A stretch of DNA of 64,000 nucleotides from Hyphomicrobiales bacterium (GTDB lineage Bacteria > Pseudomonadota > Alphaproteobacteria > Rhizobiales > Rhizobiaceae): positions 62,001 through 126,000 of the forward strand of contig UBQW01000047.1 in the NCBI GenBank assembly GCA_900467745.1. Direction: 5' to 3'. Shown in pieces: positions 28,090 to 36,972 of the stretch (its first letter is position 1; the number at the start of each line of letters is the position of its first letter). The position numbers and the translations under genes were made by a program. A model generated the notes under the pieces. That model searched no databases. It saw nothing but the letters and a program-made list of their open reading frames with translations, and had not been told where the DNA came from.

Positions 28090-29245
28090 ACATCTTTTCG
28101 ACGTGGCACTGGTCGCATCGGCAATCGTCACCGGTGTGGTCGCCTGGAGTGGCGAGCCGTTGGCTCTTCCATTGTCGATGGCCTTCCCGATGATCTGGTC
28201 GCTCACGCGAAACAGGCTTATGGCCGGCGCAGTTTCTGCCGCATATTTTATGGCGGCGTCGCGCGGGCTTCCGCAGGGCGTCGCAGCGTACTATGGCGCG
28301 GATCTCCTGCCAGGCTTTTTGCTGTGGCTGACGGCTTCCTCGGGATTTGTCGCCATCCACGCACTCTTCTGGACGCCCAGATCCGGCGTCCGGCGCGCGG
28401 CCCGCTACGGCGCAATCATGCTTTTGATGGCAGTACCACCTTTCGGCATACTCGGCTGGGCTCATCCCCTGACGGCAGCCGGCATTGTTTTTCCTGCGTG
28501 GGGATGGACGGGGTTAGTTGCGATGGCCGCAGGTCTTGTCGCCATGACGACCAGGCTTCGCCTGGTTGCAAGCGTCACCATGACCGGCTTGTGGCTCTGG
28601 TCCGCCATAAATTGGACGACGTTTGATCGACCAACCGCCTGGCAAGGCGTCGACCTGTCACTTGGTTCATCGCTGGGGCGCAAATTTGATCCAGCCCGGC
28701 ATTACCTGCTCGTCAGAGAAGCAAAGGCGGCTGGACGTTCGGATCGTGATGTCGTCATCCTTCCTGAAAGCGCGATCGGCTTCTGGAACCCAACGGTCGA
28801 GCGGCTCTGGGTTCGCGCATTGCGCGGATCCGGTTTGCGGGTGCTGGCGGGCGCCACTGCCATCGACGAGCGCGGCTATAACAATGTGCTTGTAGAGATT
28901 TCCGCCGACGGAGGACGCATTGCCTACCGTCAGCGAATGCCTGTCCCGGGACCGATGTGGCAGCCCTGGCTGGTGCTGACTGGAGAAATTGGTGGAGCAC
29001 AGGCCCATTTCTTTGCCAACCCGGTTACCGAGGTCGCTGGCTCCCGGGCAGGCATACTCATTTGCTACGAGCTCCTGATCGTTTGGCCGATCATCCAGTC
29101 AATGCTCTACGACCCGGCTGTGATCGTTGCGGTCGGTAACGGCTGGTGGACCAGAGGCACGGCCATCGTCGCCATACAGCGCGCCAATGCCGTTGCCTGG
29201 TCACGCCTCTTTGCAAAGCCTCTGGTCTTGTCCTTCAACATGTAG
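28079..29245 (+). CDS. traB: conjugal transfer protein TraB
   Basis: 388 residues. The first half has six to seven membrane segments. The second half, from about residue 190, is a carbon-nitrogen-hydrolase-like domain (VVILPESAIGF, then GILICYELLIVWP with the expected Glu and Cys positions), the layout of apolipoprotein N-acyltransferase. TraB improves conjugation in Agrobacterium; its reaction is unproven. The start ATG at 28079 overlaps the traF stop, and a frame back to 28058 adds only seven residues. Confidence 0.85.
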   Translation: MCRKHLFDVALVASAIVTGVVAWSGEPLALPLSMAFPMIWSLTRNRLMAGAVSAAYFMAASRGLPQGVAAYYGADLLPGFLLWLTASSGFVAIHALFWTPRSGVRRAARYGAIMLLMAVPPFGILGWAHPLTAAGIVFPAWGWTGLVAMAAGLVAMTTRLRLVASVTMTGLWLWSAINWTTFDRPTAWQGVDLSLGSSLGRKFDPARHYLLVREAKAAGRSDRDVVILPESAIGFWNPTVERLWVRALRGSGLRVLAGATAIDERGYNNVLVEISADGGRIAYRQRMPVPGPMWQPWLVLTGEIGGAQAHFFANPVTEVAGSRAGILICYELLIVWPIIQSMLYDPAVIVAVGNGWWTRGTAIVAIQRANAVAWSRLFAKPLVLSFNM

Positions 29246-29259
29246 CAGAGGAGCCGTTG

Positions 29260-29865
29260 ATGCTGGACGCCGCACTGATCAAGGAATGTTCCGATCGATC
29301 GCTTAAACCCGCCATCGTCGAGCAATTCATCAATGCCGCTGGCTCAAATGATCCCCTTGCGGTTACGGTCAAGGCCGGAGGCCGGCTGATACTTTTTCCG
29401 AAGCCGAAGACAGCCGAGGAGGCTCTTGCGATCATCCGTGAAAACGTTGGCCATGCGGTCGTCCGCGTAGGTTTGACGCAACTACCCGCAGGTATCGGCT
29501 TGAACGATCCGGCGCAGCTTCAATCCGATCTGGTCGATCCCTGCACGAACCTGAGAGTTGGTACGGCAATGTTTGCCAAGGTGCTGCGCATCGTTGCCAA
29601 ATGGTACGGCAACCCTAGAGACGATGTCTACCCGCAGGTGTTCGAGGATGCAATCTACGCCTGGCAGACCGGCAGGTTTGAAGGCGACAACGTGTTTCAA
29701 GCTGAAGATGTTGGTGGCAACGCTCAGGTTTCCCCGAGCGTTGGCCGCAGTGAGGAGGAAGAGGCCGAAGCCAGCCGGAGCAATACGTCAGAGCGACAAG
29801 TCGTCCCTTATCCGGGCAACGCCGAAATGAGGATCGACATATCACGCATAAACGGCCGGGAGTAA
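29260..29865 (+). CDS. traH: conjugal transfer protein TraH
   Basis: 201 residues beginning MLDAALIKECSDRSLKPAIV. A lytic-transglycosylase-like core is visible, with the early catalytic-type position LIKEC and the later NLRVGTAMFAKVLRIVAKWY segment. It ends in a low-complexity acidic, serine-rich tail. TraH is the last gene of traAFBH in Ti plasmids and may open the peptidoglycan for the channel. GGAG lies seven bases before the ATG. The frame extending back to 29146 overlaps traB and is not used. Confidence 0.8.
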   Translation: MLDAALIKECSDRSLKPAIVEQFINAAGSNDPLAVTVKAGGRLILFPKPKTAEEALAIIRENVGHAVVRVGLTQLPAGIGLNDPAQLQSDLVDPCTNLRVGTAMFAKVLRIVAKWYGNPRDDVYPQVFEDAIYAWQTGRFEGDNVFQAEDVGGNAQVSPSVGRSEEEEAEASRSNTSERQVVPYPGNAEMRIDISRINGRE

Positions 29866-29979
29866 GCGATGTAAACTATGCATCAACTCGCCTGCAACCC
29901 GGCCGCGACCCATCAAGCACTCATTTGTTAGAATGGCGTTGGCTTTGTTGCCAACACCTCCGGACAATGGCGTGATGAA

Positions 29980-30270
29980 ATGGTTGCAGCGATCCTTGTC
30001 GAACGTTCCAAGACTGTGCTGCCCGACTGAGCGATCGTCGAGATCGTTATTTGGAAGGTGCCGGAGCCAGTTCCCGGCAGTGCCCATTTGTTCAAGTACA
30101 GACTGTTTTACGGTCAGGACGGGCAACGTGTAGTGGGGTTCGACAATGAACGAGGCAAGGGCGATCATTGTCACGTTGAGGGCGACGAGATCCCTTATCT
30201 GTTTACGACAACCAGTACCCTCCTTTCCGATTTTCGAAGGGAGATTGCCAAGAGGAGGCGGTTAACATGA
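29980..30270 (+). pseudogene. TumE-type toxin (DUF6516) with an in-frame stop
   Basis: The frame from ATG 29980 reads MVAAILVERSKTVLPD, then TGA (30028-30030), then AIVEIVIWKVPEPVPG and YRLFYGQDGQRVVGFDNERG and on to a TGA at 30268. The segment after the stop is a clear match, by recall of the family, to the TumE/DUF6516 toxin (I-x-W-x-V-P-x-P-V, then YRLxYG and DNERGKGDH). A single G-to-T change (GGA to TGA) would explain the break. The last codons overlap the next gene as ATGA. Restart at GTG 30058 would remove about 26 residues. Confidence 0.7.
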
Positions 30271-30635
30271 GAGAAGCCTGGATCCAGATCCGGGCAGACA
30301 GTGACGCTGTACTGGACGAAATCTTCGATAGGGCTGCTGGTGCAATGCGTTCTGGATAGCCCTCTGAACCAGTCGCGGTCTTTACGTTTTCGTCGCCGGC
30401 ACAGCTCTTTTCCATAATCTCGCCCAAGAGGTGGGAACTGATCGAGCACCTTCAAAAGATTGGTCCGTCCAGCATACGCGGGCTTGCTCGGTCCGTTGAG
30501 CGGGATGTGAAACGCGTTCATGATGACGTTTCGTTGCTGTCCGAATGGGGTATTTTCCAGCAAACAGAGGATGGGAAGGTCTGCGTTCCCTACGACGTGA
30601 TCCACGCTAACTTCGATCTGAGGGCAGCGGCCTGA
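30267..30635 (+). pseudogene. TumA-type antitoxin (COG4190-like HTH) with an in-frame stop
   Basis: The start ATG overlaps the toxin stop. The frame reads REAWIQIRADSDAVLDEIFD up to codon 30, then TAG (30357-30359). It stays open afterwards: SPKRWELIEHLQKIGPSSIR, then VERDVKRVHDDVSLLSEWG and VPYDVIHANFDLRAAA. The C-terminal part is the winged-helix DNA-binding domain typical of HVO_A0114/COG4190 antitoxins, which accompany TumE toxins. One change (GAG to TAG) would restore the frame. With both genes broken the pair is probably inert. Confidence 0.65.
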
Positions 30636-30639
30636 CCAG

Positions 30640-30808
30640 GCGACCGTGCACGCGGCGGCGACCGGAAGCTTCTTGAGCCCCTTTCCGAGTGAACTCCAAA
30701 TCGCTCCCACCCAATTAATCGCTTGACCATTGCATTCCCAACGGCTTGGAGCGTGGCGCGCAATTTGGCGTCCCCGGCGCGGGAAATGCGGCCGTGCTTA
30801 TCATCGAA
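30640..30808 (-). mobile_element. IS110-family transposase fragment
   Basis: The leftward translation contains DDKHGRISRAGDAKLRATLQ followed by AVGNAMVKRLIGW, which resembles the conserved G-R-I-S-K-x-G-D region near the C-terminus of IS110/IS1111-type transposases. A neighbouring frame continues with IWSSLGKGLKKLPVAAACTV, similar to the KRRGMKKAxVAxAR region that normally follows, so the fragment also carries a frameshift. Nothing of the N-terminal DEDD domain is present. It marks past mobile-element activity between the tra genes and the sugar operon. Confidence 0.45.
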
Positions 30809-30915
30809 CCACACTAGAAATGGCGCGGCTGCACTCCGAAGCTGGCTCCGTAAGCTCGTAAACACATCCAGCAACCGGGCTATCAACCGAGCCCAAACTC
30901 AGCGTTTCTTAATTT

Positions 30916-30941
30916 GCAAATCGATTTGCAAATCGATTTGT
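30916..30941. promoter_or_regulatory. tandem LacI-family operators
   Basis: A perfect 14-base palindrome GCAAATCGATTTGC (30916-30929) is followed by an overlapping second copy GCAAATCGATTTGT (30928-30941) with one mismatch. The central CG and dyad symmetry are typical of LacI/PurR-family sites. The sites end 19 bases before the regulator's ATG, so they should overlap the promoter and mediate autoregulation and control of the downstream transporter genes. Confidence 0.7.
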
Positions 30942-30960
30942 TCTATGTTTTACTCGTCCC

Positions 30961-31965
30961 ATGAGCACAATCGCGAAGGTTGCAAAACGAGCTGGAGTAT
31001 CGCCGACGACGGTGTCGCACGTGTTGAATCATGCTGATCGGGTTTCTCAGTCTCTGCGAGAACGCGTTCTGCTCGCAATCGAAGAACTCGGATACGTGCC
31101 AAACCCTCAGGCTCAGTCTCTTCGAACCGGGCGGACCAACCTTGTAGCAATGCTCATCCCGGATATCCGCAACCCTTTTTATCCAGAACTCGTCAAGACC
31201 GCGCAATCGGAGCTGGAGACGGCTGGTCTGGACATGCTGATCTTCAACACCGATGTCCCGGGCGGCCACTCCCAGGAACACAGTCGCGAATATATGCGTC
31301 AAATCCGCAACCGCCGGATTGACGGCCTGATCGTCGGCGATTTCGCGTTGCACGGCATGCATAGTGACCTCGTCAACATCGATATTCCAACGGTCTTCAT
31401 CGGCGACCTGCCAAATCAGGCCGTAGACAACCTCAAGATCGACGACTTCGGAGGAGGTCGACTGATGGGAGAGTATGTCGCCTCAAAGGGCCACCGGCGG
31501 GTCGCCCACGTGACCGGGCCATCATTCTTCGCCGAAGCGATGGCAAGGGCTGAGGGTTTCGAACAGGGATTGCGCGACGGTGGCGTTGATCCCATCGACG
31601 ACCTTCGGTTCGAAGGTACTTATCTCGCCCCTTCAGGGAAAGCCGCAGTCGAGTGGCTTCTCGAGCGCCACGGCGATGACCTGCCCTCATTGGTATTCTT
31701 TGCGAACTTTCTGATGGCTTCTGCAGCGCTCGCTGAATTTTACGATCGAGGAATAAGCATCCCACGCGACATGGCGGTGGCTGTGTTCGGCGATCAGGCG
31801 CAGCTTGAATACGTGAGGCCCAAGTTGACCCGTGTCGGTCGCTCACCATCTGTGCTCGCGCAACGCGCGACCGAGATGTTGCTGGAACGCCTTTCTGGAA
31901 AATACGACGGACCTGCGCGTTCCGAGGTCATCGCTTGCGATCTTCAGCCTTTCGATACCGCATGA
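30961..31965 (+). CDS. LacI-family transcriptional regulator
   Basis: 334 residues. The N-terminal helix-turn-helix TIAKVAKRAGVSPTTVSHVL is canonical, with the hinge region NPQAQSLRTGRT near 50-60 followed by a periplasmic-binding-like effector domain (LVAMLIPDIRNPFYPELV). It should repress the ABC operon downstream until a sugar binds. No Shine-Dalgarno is visible before ATG 30961, which lies just 19 bases after the operator, so the message may be leaderless or very short-leadered. The next gene starts 63 bases after its stop, suggesting one transcript. Confidence 0.88.
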   Translation: MSTIAKVAKRAGVSPTTVSHVLNHADRVSQSLRERVLLAIEELGYVPNPQAQSLRTGRTNLVAMLIPDIRNPFYPELVKTAQSELETAGLDMLIFNTDVPGGHSQEHSREYMRQIRNRRIDGLIVGDFALHGMHSDLVNIDIPTVFIGDLPNQAVDNLKIDDFGGGRLMGEYVASKGHRRVAHVTGPSFFAEAMARAEGFEQGLRDGGVDPIDDLRFEGTYLAPSGKAAVEWLLERHGDDLPSLVFFANFLMASAALAEFYDRGISIPRDMAVAVFGDQAQLEYVRPKLTRVGRSPSVLAQRATEMLLERLSGKYDGPARSEVIACDLQPFDTA

Positions 31966-32028
31966 GGAATTGGTTCACGCGGACCGGATGAGGAGCCGGA
32001 TCCGCCAGGTCATTATGGGAGGATAAAA

Positions 32029-33390
32029 ATGACTGACACCAAGAACGAACGATTTGGTATTTCGCGCCGTCATCTGATCAAGCGCAGTGCATTGATCGCG
32101 GGAACCGGGCTTGCGGCGAGCATAGGCGGCTTCCCGTACATCAATCGACTGGCGGTGCGCGCCCAGGAAGCTCCCTTGAAGTTCTGGCAGTTCTACGCGC
32201 CGGGCGGCCAGGTGGCCAGTCAGGTAGACTGGTTCACCAAGATGATCAGCGACTGGAATGACAGCCACGACCAGAAGGTCGAACTCGAATACGTTCCGAA
32301 CGCCGAATATATCAATGGCCCGAAGCTCGCGACGTCCTTCGCTTCAGGCGAAGGGCCGGACATCTTTCTCATCTCGCCTGGCGACTTTCTGCGCTACTAC
32401 AATGGCGGCGTCCTTCAGGATCTGACACCCCATATCGACGATGCAACGAAAGCCGATTTCCCGGAAAGCGTAATTGCCAACCGGATGGTCGACGGCAAGA
32501 TCTACGGCATCCCCATGGAAGTCGAGCCAATGGCCATGTACTACTCGGTCAAGGCATTTGAGGAAGCCGGGCTTAACGAGAATGACGTCCCGAAAACCTG
32601 GGACGAACTGCTCGAAGTCGCCAAGAAGCTGACGACGCCCAATCGGTACGGCGTGCTGTTTGAGACACAGCCGGGCTACTACCAGAATTTCACGTGGTAT
32701 CCCTTCCTTTGGCAAGGCGGCGGCGAGTTCCAGGGAAAGGATGGCAAGAGCGCGTTTGACTCTCCTGCGACCGTACAGGCGCTGAAGTTCTGGCAAGATG
32801 CCGTCAAGAGTGGTGCTGCACCACGCCAGGTCCTTGGAAACGGCGCAAACGACACTGTTGCCAATCTTGCGGCCGGCTACTGCGCCATTCAAAACGTCGG
32901 CATCTGGGGCATCTCTCAGCTCGCCGGAAATGCCAAGGACTTCGAGTATGGCGTCTTCAAGCTACCAACGCCTGCAAACGGTAAATATGTGACCGTCGGG
33001 GGTGGCTGGGCCTTTGTTGCCAATGCCAAGAGCAAGAACCCCGATGCGGCTGCGCAGTTCTGCGCCTGGGCATTGGCATCGATGGACAAGGGATCGGTTC
33101 AGCGTGTCGCCGACTGGTGCACAAAGGCAAAGTCCGACATGCCGCCGCGCAACAGCGCATTGAAGGCCGGTGGCGATGCCTTTGAGAGAGGCAATATCGG
33201 GATCTTCGCCAAGAATATCCACCCCGGTACGCGAGCAGAACCACGCGTTCCGCCGGAAGTCTACAAGATCATCTCCGACGCTATCCAGCAGACCCAGCTT
33301 GGCGGTGCGGATCCGCAACAAACGGCAACGGCTGCATCCCAGCAACTCGACGCCTTCCTTGCGTCTTACAGCGGCGCCCCGATCCTCTAG
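32029..33390 (+). CDS. ABC transporter sugar-binding protein (Tat-exported)
   Basis: 453 residues of the SBP_bac_1 family. The N-terminus has a twin-arginine signal (ISRRHLIKRSALIAGTGLAA) and probable cleavage near VRAQEA. The mature protein has the usual features of family 1 sugar-binding proteins (FASGEGPDIFLISPGDFLRY, VDGKIYGIPMEVEPMAMYYS, PKTWDELLEVAKKL). It should capture an oligosaccharide in the periplasm for the two permeases downstream. Tat rather than Sec export is unusual but known for this family. GGGAGGA precedes the ATG. Confidence 0.85.
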   Translation: MTDTKNERFGISRRHLIKRSALIAGTGLAASIGGFPYINRLAVRAQEAPLKFWQFYAPGGQVASQVDWFTKMISDWNDSHDQKVELEYVPNAEYINGPKLATSFASGEGPDIFLISPGDFLRYYNGGVLQDLTPHIDDATKADFPESVIANRMVDGKIYGIPMEVEPMAMYYSVKAFEEAGLNENDVPKTWDELLEVAKKLTTPNRYGVLFETQPGYYQNFTWYPFLWQGGGEFQGKDGKSAFDSPATVQALKFWQDAVKSGAAPRQVLGNGANDTVANLAAGYCAIQNVGIWGISQLAGNAKDFEYGVFKLPTPANGKYVTVGGGWAFVANAKSKNPDAAAQFCAWALASMDKGSVQRVADWCTKAKSDMPPRNSALKAGGDAFERGNIGIFAKNIHPGTRAEPRVPPEVYKIISDAIQQTQLGGADPQQTATAASQQLDAFLASYSGAPIL

Positions 33391-33453
33391 TCGAAAGGCA
33401 ACCGCCGTACGTCTGCAAAACGTGCGGCGGTCAATCGAGAGGACATTCAAGAG

Positions 33454-34401
33454 ATGTCAATTATGGATATAGGCACCAGGACAAACCAGCGCCGGCCCAA
33501 GGCGCATAAAGGCTTGTCGGCCAAGCACCGGGAATGGATCGCTGGGTATCTCTTCGTCGCCCCTGACGCGATCGGGTTGCTCGTGTTTCTCGGTCTGCCG
33601 ATGGCTTTATCGTTGTTTCTCGCGCTTTATGAGGTCAACGGCTTTGGCGGTTATCGCTTCGTGGGCATGGCCAACTTTGTGCGAATGGCCCATGATCCGC
33701 TATTCTGGTCGTCTGCGCGGGTCACAGCGCTTTATGCGGCAATCCTGGTGCCTCTTCTTTATGGATGCGGTCTCGGACTTGCACTTCTGGTGCAAAAGAC
33801 CAATCGCTTCAATGCTGTCATGCGCTCGATGTTCTTTGCCCCGCACATGGTGAGCCTTGTCGTCGTGGCGCTCGTCTGGCAATTCATGGTGGTCGACAAG
33901 ATCGGCGTCATCAACAAGGTTACGCCTTTCCTGGGGATCGGCGGCATTTCCTTTCTCGGCGATCCGCAATTTGCTCTGCTGACCGTCGTTTTCGTCAGCC
34001 TGTGGTTCCTCATGGGCTTTTACATGCTGATCTTTCTCGGCGGCCTCCAGGATATACCGCGGGAATATTACGAGGCCGCCACTATCGACGGCGCAGGTCC
34101 GGTTGCCTGCTTCTGGTACATCACGCTCCCGCTTTTGAAGCCAACGAGCTTCTTCGTGATTATGGTATCGATGGTTGCGGCAGTCGCCGGTTCCCAAGCC
34201 TTCGATATCATCTACGTCATGACCAAAGGCGGGCCGGCCAACTCGACGTCTGTTCTGATTGTCTACATCTATCAACAGGCCTTTGCGTTCGGCGCATTCG
34301 GATACGCGGCTGCAATGTCATCGATCCTGGTGGTCGTTTTGATGCTTGTGACCGCAATCTTCTTCGTCATGACGAAAGGAGGCCGTTTCGACCATGACTA
34401 G
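33454..34401 (+). CDS. ABC sugar transporter permease, MalF-type
   Basis: 315 residues with six membrane segments and the EAA loop YYEAATIDGAGPVACFWYIT near residue 205, which contacts the ATPase. The order binding protein, MalF-type, MalG-type is standard for CUT1 sugar importers. It overlaps the next permease gene by eight bases (ATGACTAG). No ATPase gene lies in the operon. Confidence 0.88.
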   Translation: MSIMDIGTRTNQRRPKAHKGLSAKHREWIAGYLFVAPDAIGLLVFLGLPMALSLFLALYEVNGFGGYRFVGMANFVRMAHDPLFWSSARVTALYAAILVPLLYGCGLGLALLVQKTNRFNAVMRSMFFAPHMVSLVVVALVWQFMVVDKIGVINKVTPFLGIGGISFLGDPQFALLTVVFVSLWFLMGFYMLIFLGGLQDIPREYYEAATIDGAGPVACFWYITLPLLKPTSFFVIMVSMVAAVAGSQAFDIIYVMTKGGPANSTSVLIVYIYQQAFAFGAFGYAAAMSSILVVVLMLVTAIFFVMTKGGRFDHD

Positions 34402-35242
34402 GCAAAACACCTATTCATACTCCACACGCTCCCAAGTGACGCTGGTGCGCATTGTCTGGATGGCCGTGACCGCGGTACTTGCGCTGATGACGCTGTTTCC
34501 GCTTCTGTGGATGGTGTCGATTGCTTTCAAGACGCCGGCTGAATCCTTCTCCGCAAATCTCATCCCGTCACAGCCGACATTTGAGAACTTCACCTACGTC
34601 CTGACCGGCGTGCCGTTCGTGCGCTACATGCTGAACAGCTTCTTTGTCTCTGCGACCGTCACGGTCGTTGCATTGTTCTTTCACACGATGGCCGGTTACG
34701 CGCTTGCCCGATTGCGCTTCCCCGGCCGCGAACTCATATTCCTCGCAATTTTCTCAACCTTCCTGGTGTCGCTACCCGTCATCATCGTGCCCTTGTTCGT
34801 CATTGTGAGGGCGATGGGCATGTTGAACACCTATGCCGGACTGATCATTCCGGCAATCTTCAACGCCTTCGGGATCTTCCTGCTGAGACAGTACTACCTT
34901 TCGCTGCCACGCGAGATCGAGGAAGCCGCCGTCGTCGATGGAGCCGGTTACTGGCGCATATATTGGAGCATCATTCTGCCACTCAGCCGTCCCATTATGT
35001 CGGCTTTAGCGATCCTGTTTTTCCTGGCGAACTGGAACGCATTCCTGTGGCCGTTGACGATCGCCTCCAAGCCCGATCTTTGGGTGGTTCAGGTGGGGAT
35101 TGCAAATTTCAAGAGCCAGTATTCCGCGTCGTGGAACTACATGATGGCGGCATCAACCATCGTGGCGATCCCCACTCTCGTCCTCTTCGTCATCTTCCAG
35201 CGACAGATCATGGATTCGCTGAAGACGAGCGGCCTCAAATAG
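34394..35242 (+). CDS. ABC sugar transporter permease, MalG-type
   Basis: 282 residues with six membrane segments, the first at 15-35, and the EAA loop IEEAAVVDGAGYWRIYWSII near residue 175. It pairs with the upstream permease to form the channel. AGGAGG lies eleven bases before the ATG, inside the upstream gene, consistent with coupled translation. The hydrolase gene starts 26 bases after the stop. Confidence 0.88.
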   Translation: MTRQNTYSYSTRSQVTLVRIVWMAVTAVLALMTLFPLLWMVSIAFKTPAESFSANLIPSQPTFENFTYVLTGVPFVRYMLNSFFVSATVTVVALFFHTMAGYALARLRFPGRELIFLAIFSTFLVSLPVIIVPLFVIVRAMGMLNTYAGLIIPAIFNAFGIFLLRQYYLSLPREIEEAAVVDGAGYWRIYWSIILPLSRPIMSALAILFFLANWNAFLWPLTIASKPDLWVVQVGIANFKSQYSASWNYMMAASTIVAIPTLVLFVIFQRQIMDSLKTSGLK

Positions 35243-35268
35243 CTTTCCCATTCCAAGAGGAGATTTCA

Positions 35269-36468
35269 ATGACCCAAGCCGGCATCTCGCCGCTCCGCGG
35301 CCTCGCCAAGCTGAGAACATCCAAGACACGCCGTTTTTCGAGCTACGATCGAACGGGAGGAAACGACGATCGGCTGCACATCGAGCCCGGAAAGACAGTG
35401 GTGATCGGCGAACACGACGGCGCAGGTATCGTCACACATATCTGGGCAACGCTTGCCTGCGAAAGCGAGAGCTTCCTGCGCAAGATCGTATTGCGCGCTT
35501 ATTGGGACGGAGAAGCGAACCCCAGTATCGAGGCGCCAATCGGTGATTTCTTTGGCATGGGGCATGGGCGGACGGCCAATTATGCCAGCCTGCCGATGCA
35601 GGCGAGCCCCGAGGATGGCAAGGCGTTCAACTGCTATTTCCCGATGCCCTTTTCCAGCCACATGAAGTTCACCATCACCAACGAAGCCGAGGATGATCTT
35701 CTCTTCTACTATTACATCGACCTGGAACTTCATGACCAACTGGAAGACGGGTTCGGCCGCTTCCATGCCCAGTATCGCCAGGCTCGACCCGAGGGCGAAA
35801 GCGAGAGCGGTCTGACCAACGAGCAGTTTCTGTTCGGCGGAGAGACCACCGATGGTTCGGGGAACTACACCATTCTCGACGCAGAAGGCCAAGGGCACTA
35901 CGTCGGTGTTCTGTTCAGCGTATATTCCCGTCGCCGTGCCGATGTCTGGGATTGGTATGGCGAAGGAGACGATATGATCTTCATTGACGGCGAGCCGGGG
36001 ATGGCTGTACCTGACACCATCAGAAAGCCAGATCCGCGGATCGGGCCGAAGGCTACGCTGATTGCGCCCCGCGATGTCAGTTCTCAAGGTGCCAACGACG
36101 CCTGGCCGCCGACACTTCATGGAACCGGAACCGAGGATTATTTCAACACTGCCTGGTGCCCGACGCAGGAATACAGCGCTCCCTATCACGGCATCATTGC
36201 CGCTGGCGGACCCAACTGGACAGAGCCTGTGTCGCTATATCGCTGGCACATCGAAGATCCGGCGATCTTTCAAAAGCAGATCCGCGTGACGATCGAACAC
36301 GGTCATGCCAACCGGCGCTCGGATGACATTTCTTCCGTGGCTTTCTGGTATCAATCCGAGCCGCATAAACCGTTCGAGACGCTACCTTCTGCTGCAGATC
36401 GCGTACCGACTTTTCGCCGCCCCTATCAGAATTGGGCCGAGGCAGCGAGGAAAGCCAAATCAGACTAG
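35269..36468 (+). CDS. GH172 (DUF2961) glycoside hydrolase
   Basis: 399 residues of the DUF2961 family, now GH172, whose characterised members act on alpha-D-fructofuranosyl or alpha-D-arabinofuranosyl linkages (difructose dianhydride I synthase/hydrolase and related exo-enzymes). Typical segments are IGDFFGMGHGR, the NCYFPMPFSSHMKFTITNE strand pair and HGTGTEDYFNTAWCP, which holds a conserved acidic residue of the family. No signal peptide is visible, so it probably acts on the imported sugar in the cytoplasm. AAGAGGAG precedes ATG 35269; the longer frame to 34963 lies inside the permease gene. Confidence 0.8.
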   Translation: MTQAGISPLRGLAKLRTSKTRRFSSYDRTGGNDDRLHIEPGKTVVIGEHDGAGIVTHIWATLACESESFLRKIVLRAYWDGEANPSIEAPIGDFFGMGHGRTANYASLPMQASPEDGKAFNCYFPMPFSSHMKFTITNEAEDDLLFYYYIDLELHDQLEDGFGRFHAQYRQARPEGESESGLTNEQFLFGGETTDGSGNYTILDAEGQGHYVGVLFSVYSRRRADVWDWYGEGDDMIFIDGEPGMAVPDTIRKPDPRIGPKATLIAPRDVSSQGANDAWPPTLHGTGTEDYFNTAWCPTQEYSAPYHGIIAAGGPNWTEPVSLYRWHIEDPAIFQKQIRVTIEHGHANRRSDDISSVAFWYQSEPHKPFETLPSAADRVPTFRRPYQNWAEAARKAKSD

Positions 36469-36972
36469 GGTGGCTTGGCAACGATCGCTATCTCTATCTT
36501 GAATGCGGGATATCAGCGCTCGGCACTTGGGTTTGCGCCGCGCGCTCGACTTCTCGAATGTGCTGTCACACATTCGAATGCCAAAGCTCTGACGGGGATC
36601 GGATCGAGCAAATGCCGATCCCAGGCTTCGCTGTCTGGGGCGACCCTACGGCGAGGTCTTCACACAGCCTCGTGGGAGACTTAGGGAGCGCCAACGGCTT
36701 GAGTGTTCATCGCAGGTAATCTTGACGTCTGCGAGATCGATTTGATCGATCCGGCGATCGCTCGCGCTGCCCTCCCCTGCCCGGCCCTAGGCTCTCGGAC
36801 GTGGCCTTGCCATCAACTCTCCGCACAATCCGGCCCACGCAATCGTTCGTCAGGACGCCGAAGAAAATTATTAGGACAGCTGCAGTGATCCTAAGCAACC
36901 TCCACTTCCATCCGACGTTATCGGCATAGAAGGCCGGCCGGCTGGCTGCGCCCGTCTATGGTGGAGGATGCG
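36469..36972. other. intergenic region with an inverted repeat
   Basis: About 500 bases with no recognisable gene. A perfect eight-base inverted repeat CGAATGTG/CACATTCG (36555-36562 and 36569-36576), separated by six bases, lies 87 bases after the hydrolase stop. It has no following T-run, so it may be a protein-binding site or an RNA hairpin rather than an intrinsic terminator. Confidence 0.4.

Noticed and set aside
34963..35268. N-terminal extension of the GH172 gene into the permease gene
   Set aside because: AAGAGGAG lies just before ATG 35269, and the extension is the permease gene read in another frame.
35266..36189. Leftward frame of 307 codons opposite the GH172 gene
   Set aside because: The forward frame has a complete family match and ribosome-binding site; the reverse frame has neither.
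36555..36576. Inverted repeat after the GH172 gene as an intrinsic terminator
   Set aside because: No T-run follows the stem, so it is kept only as an unexplained repeat.
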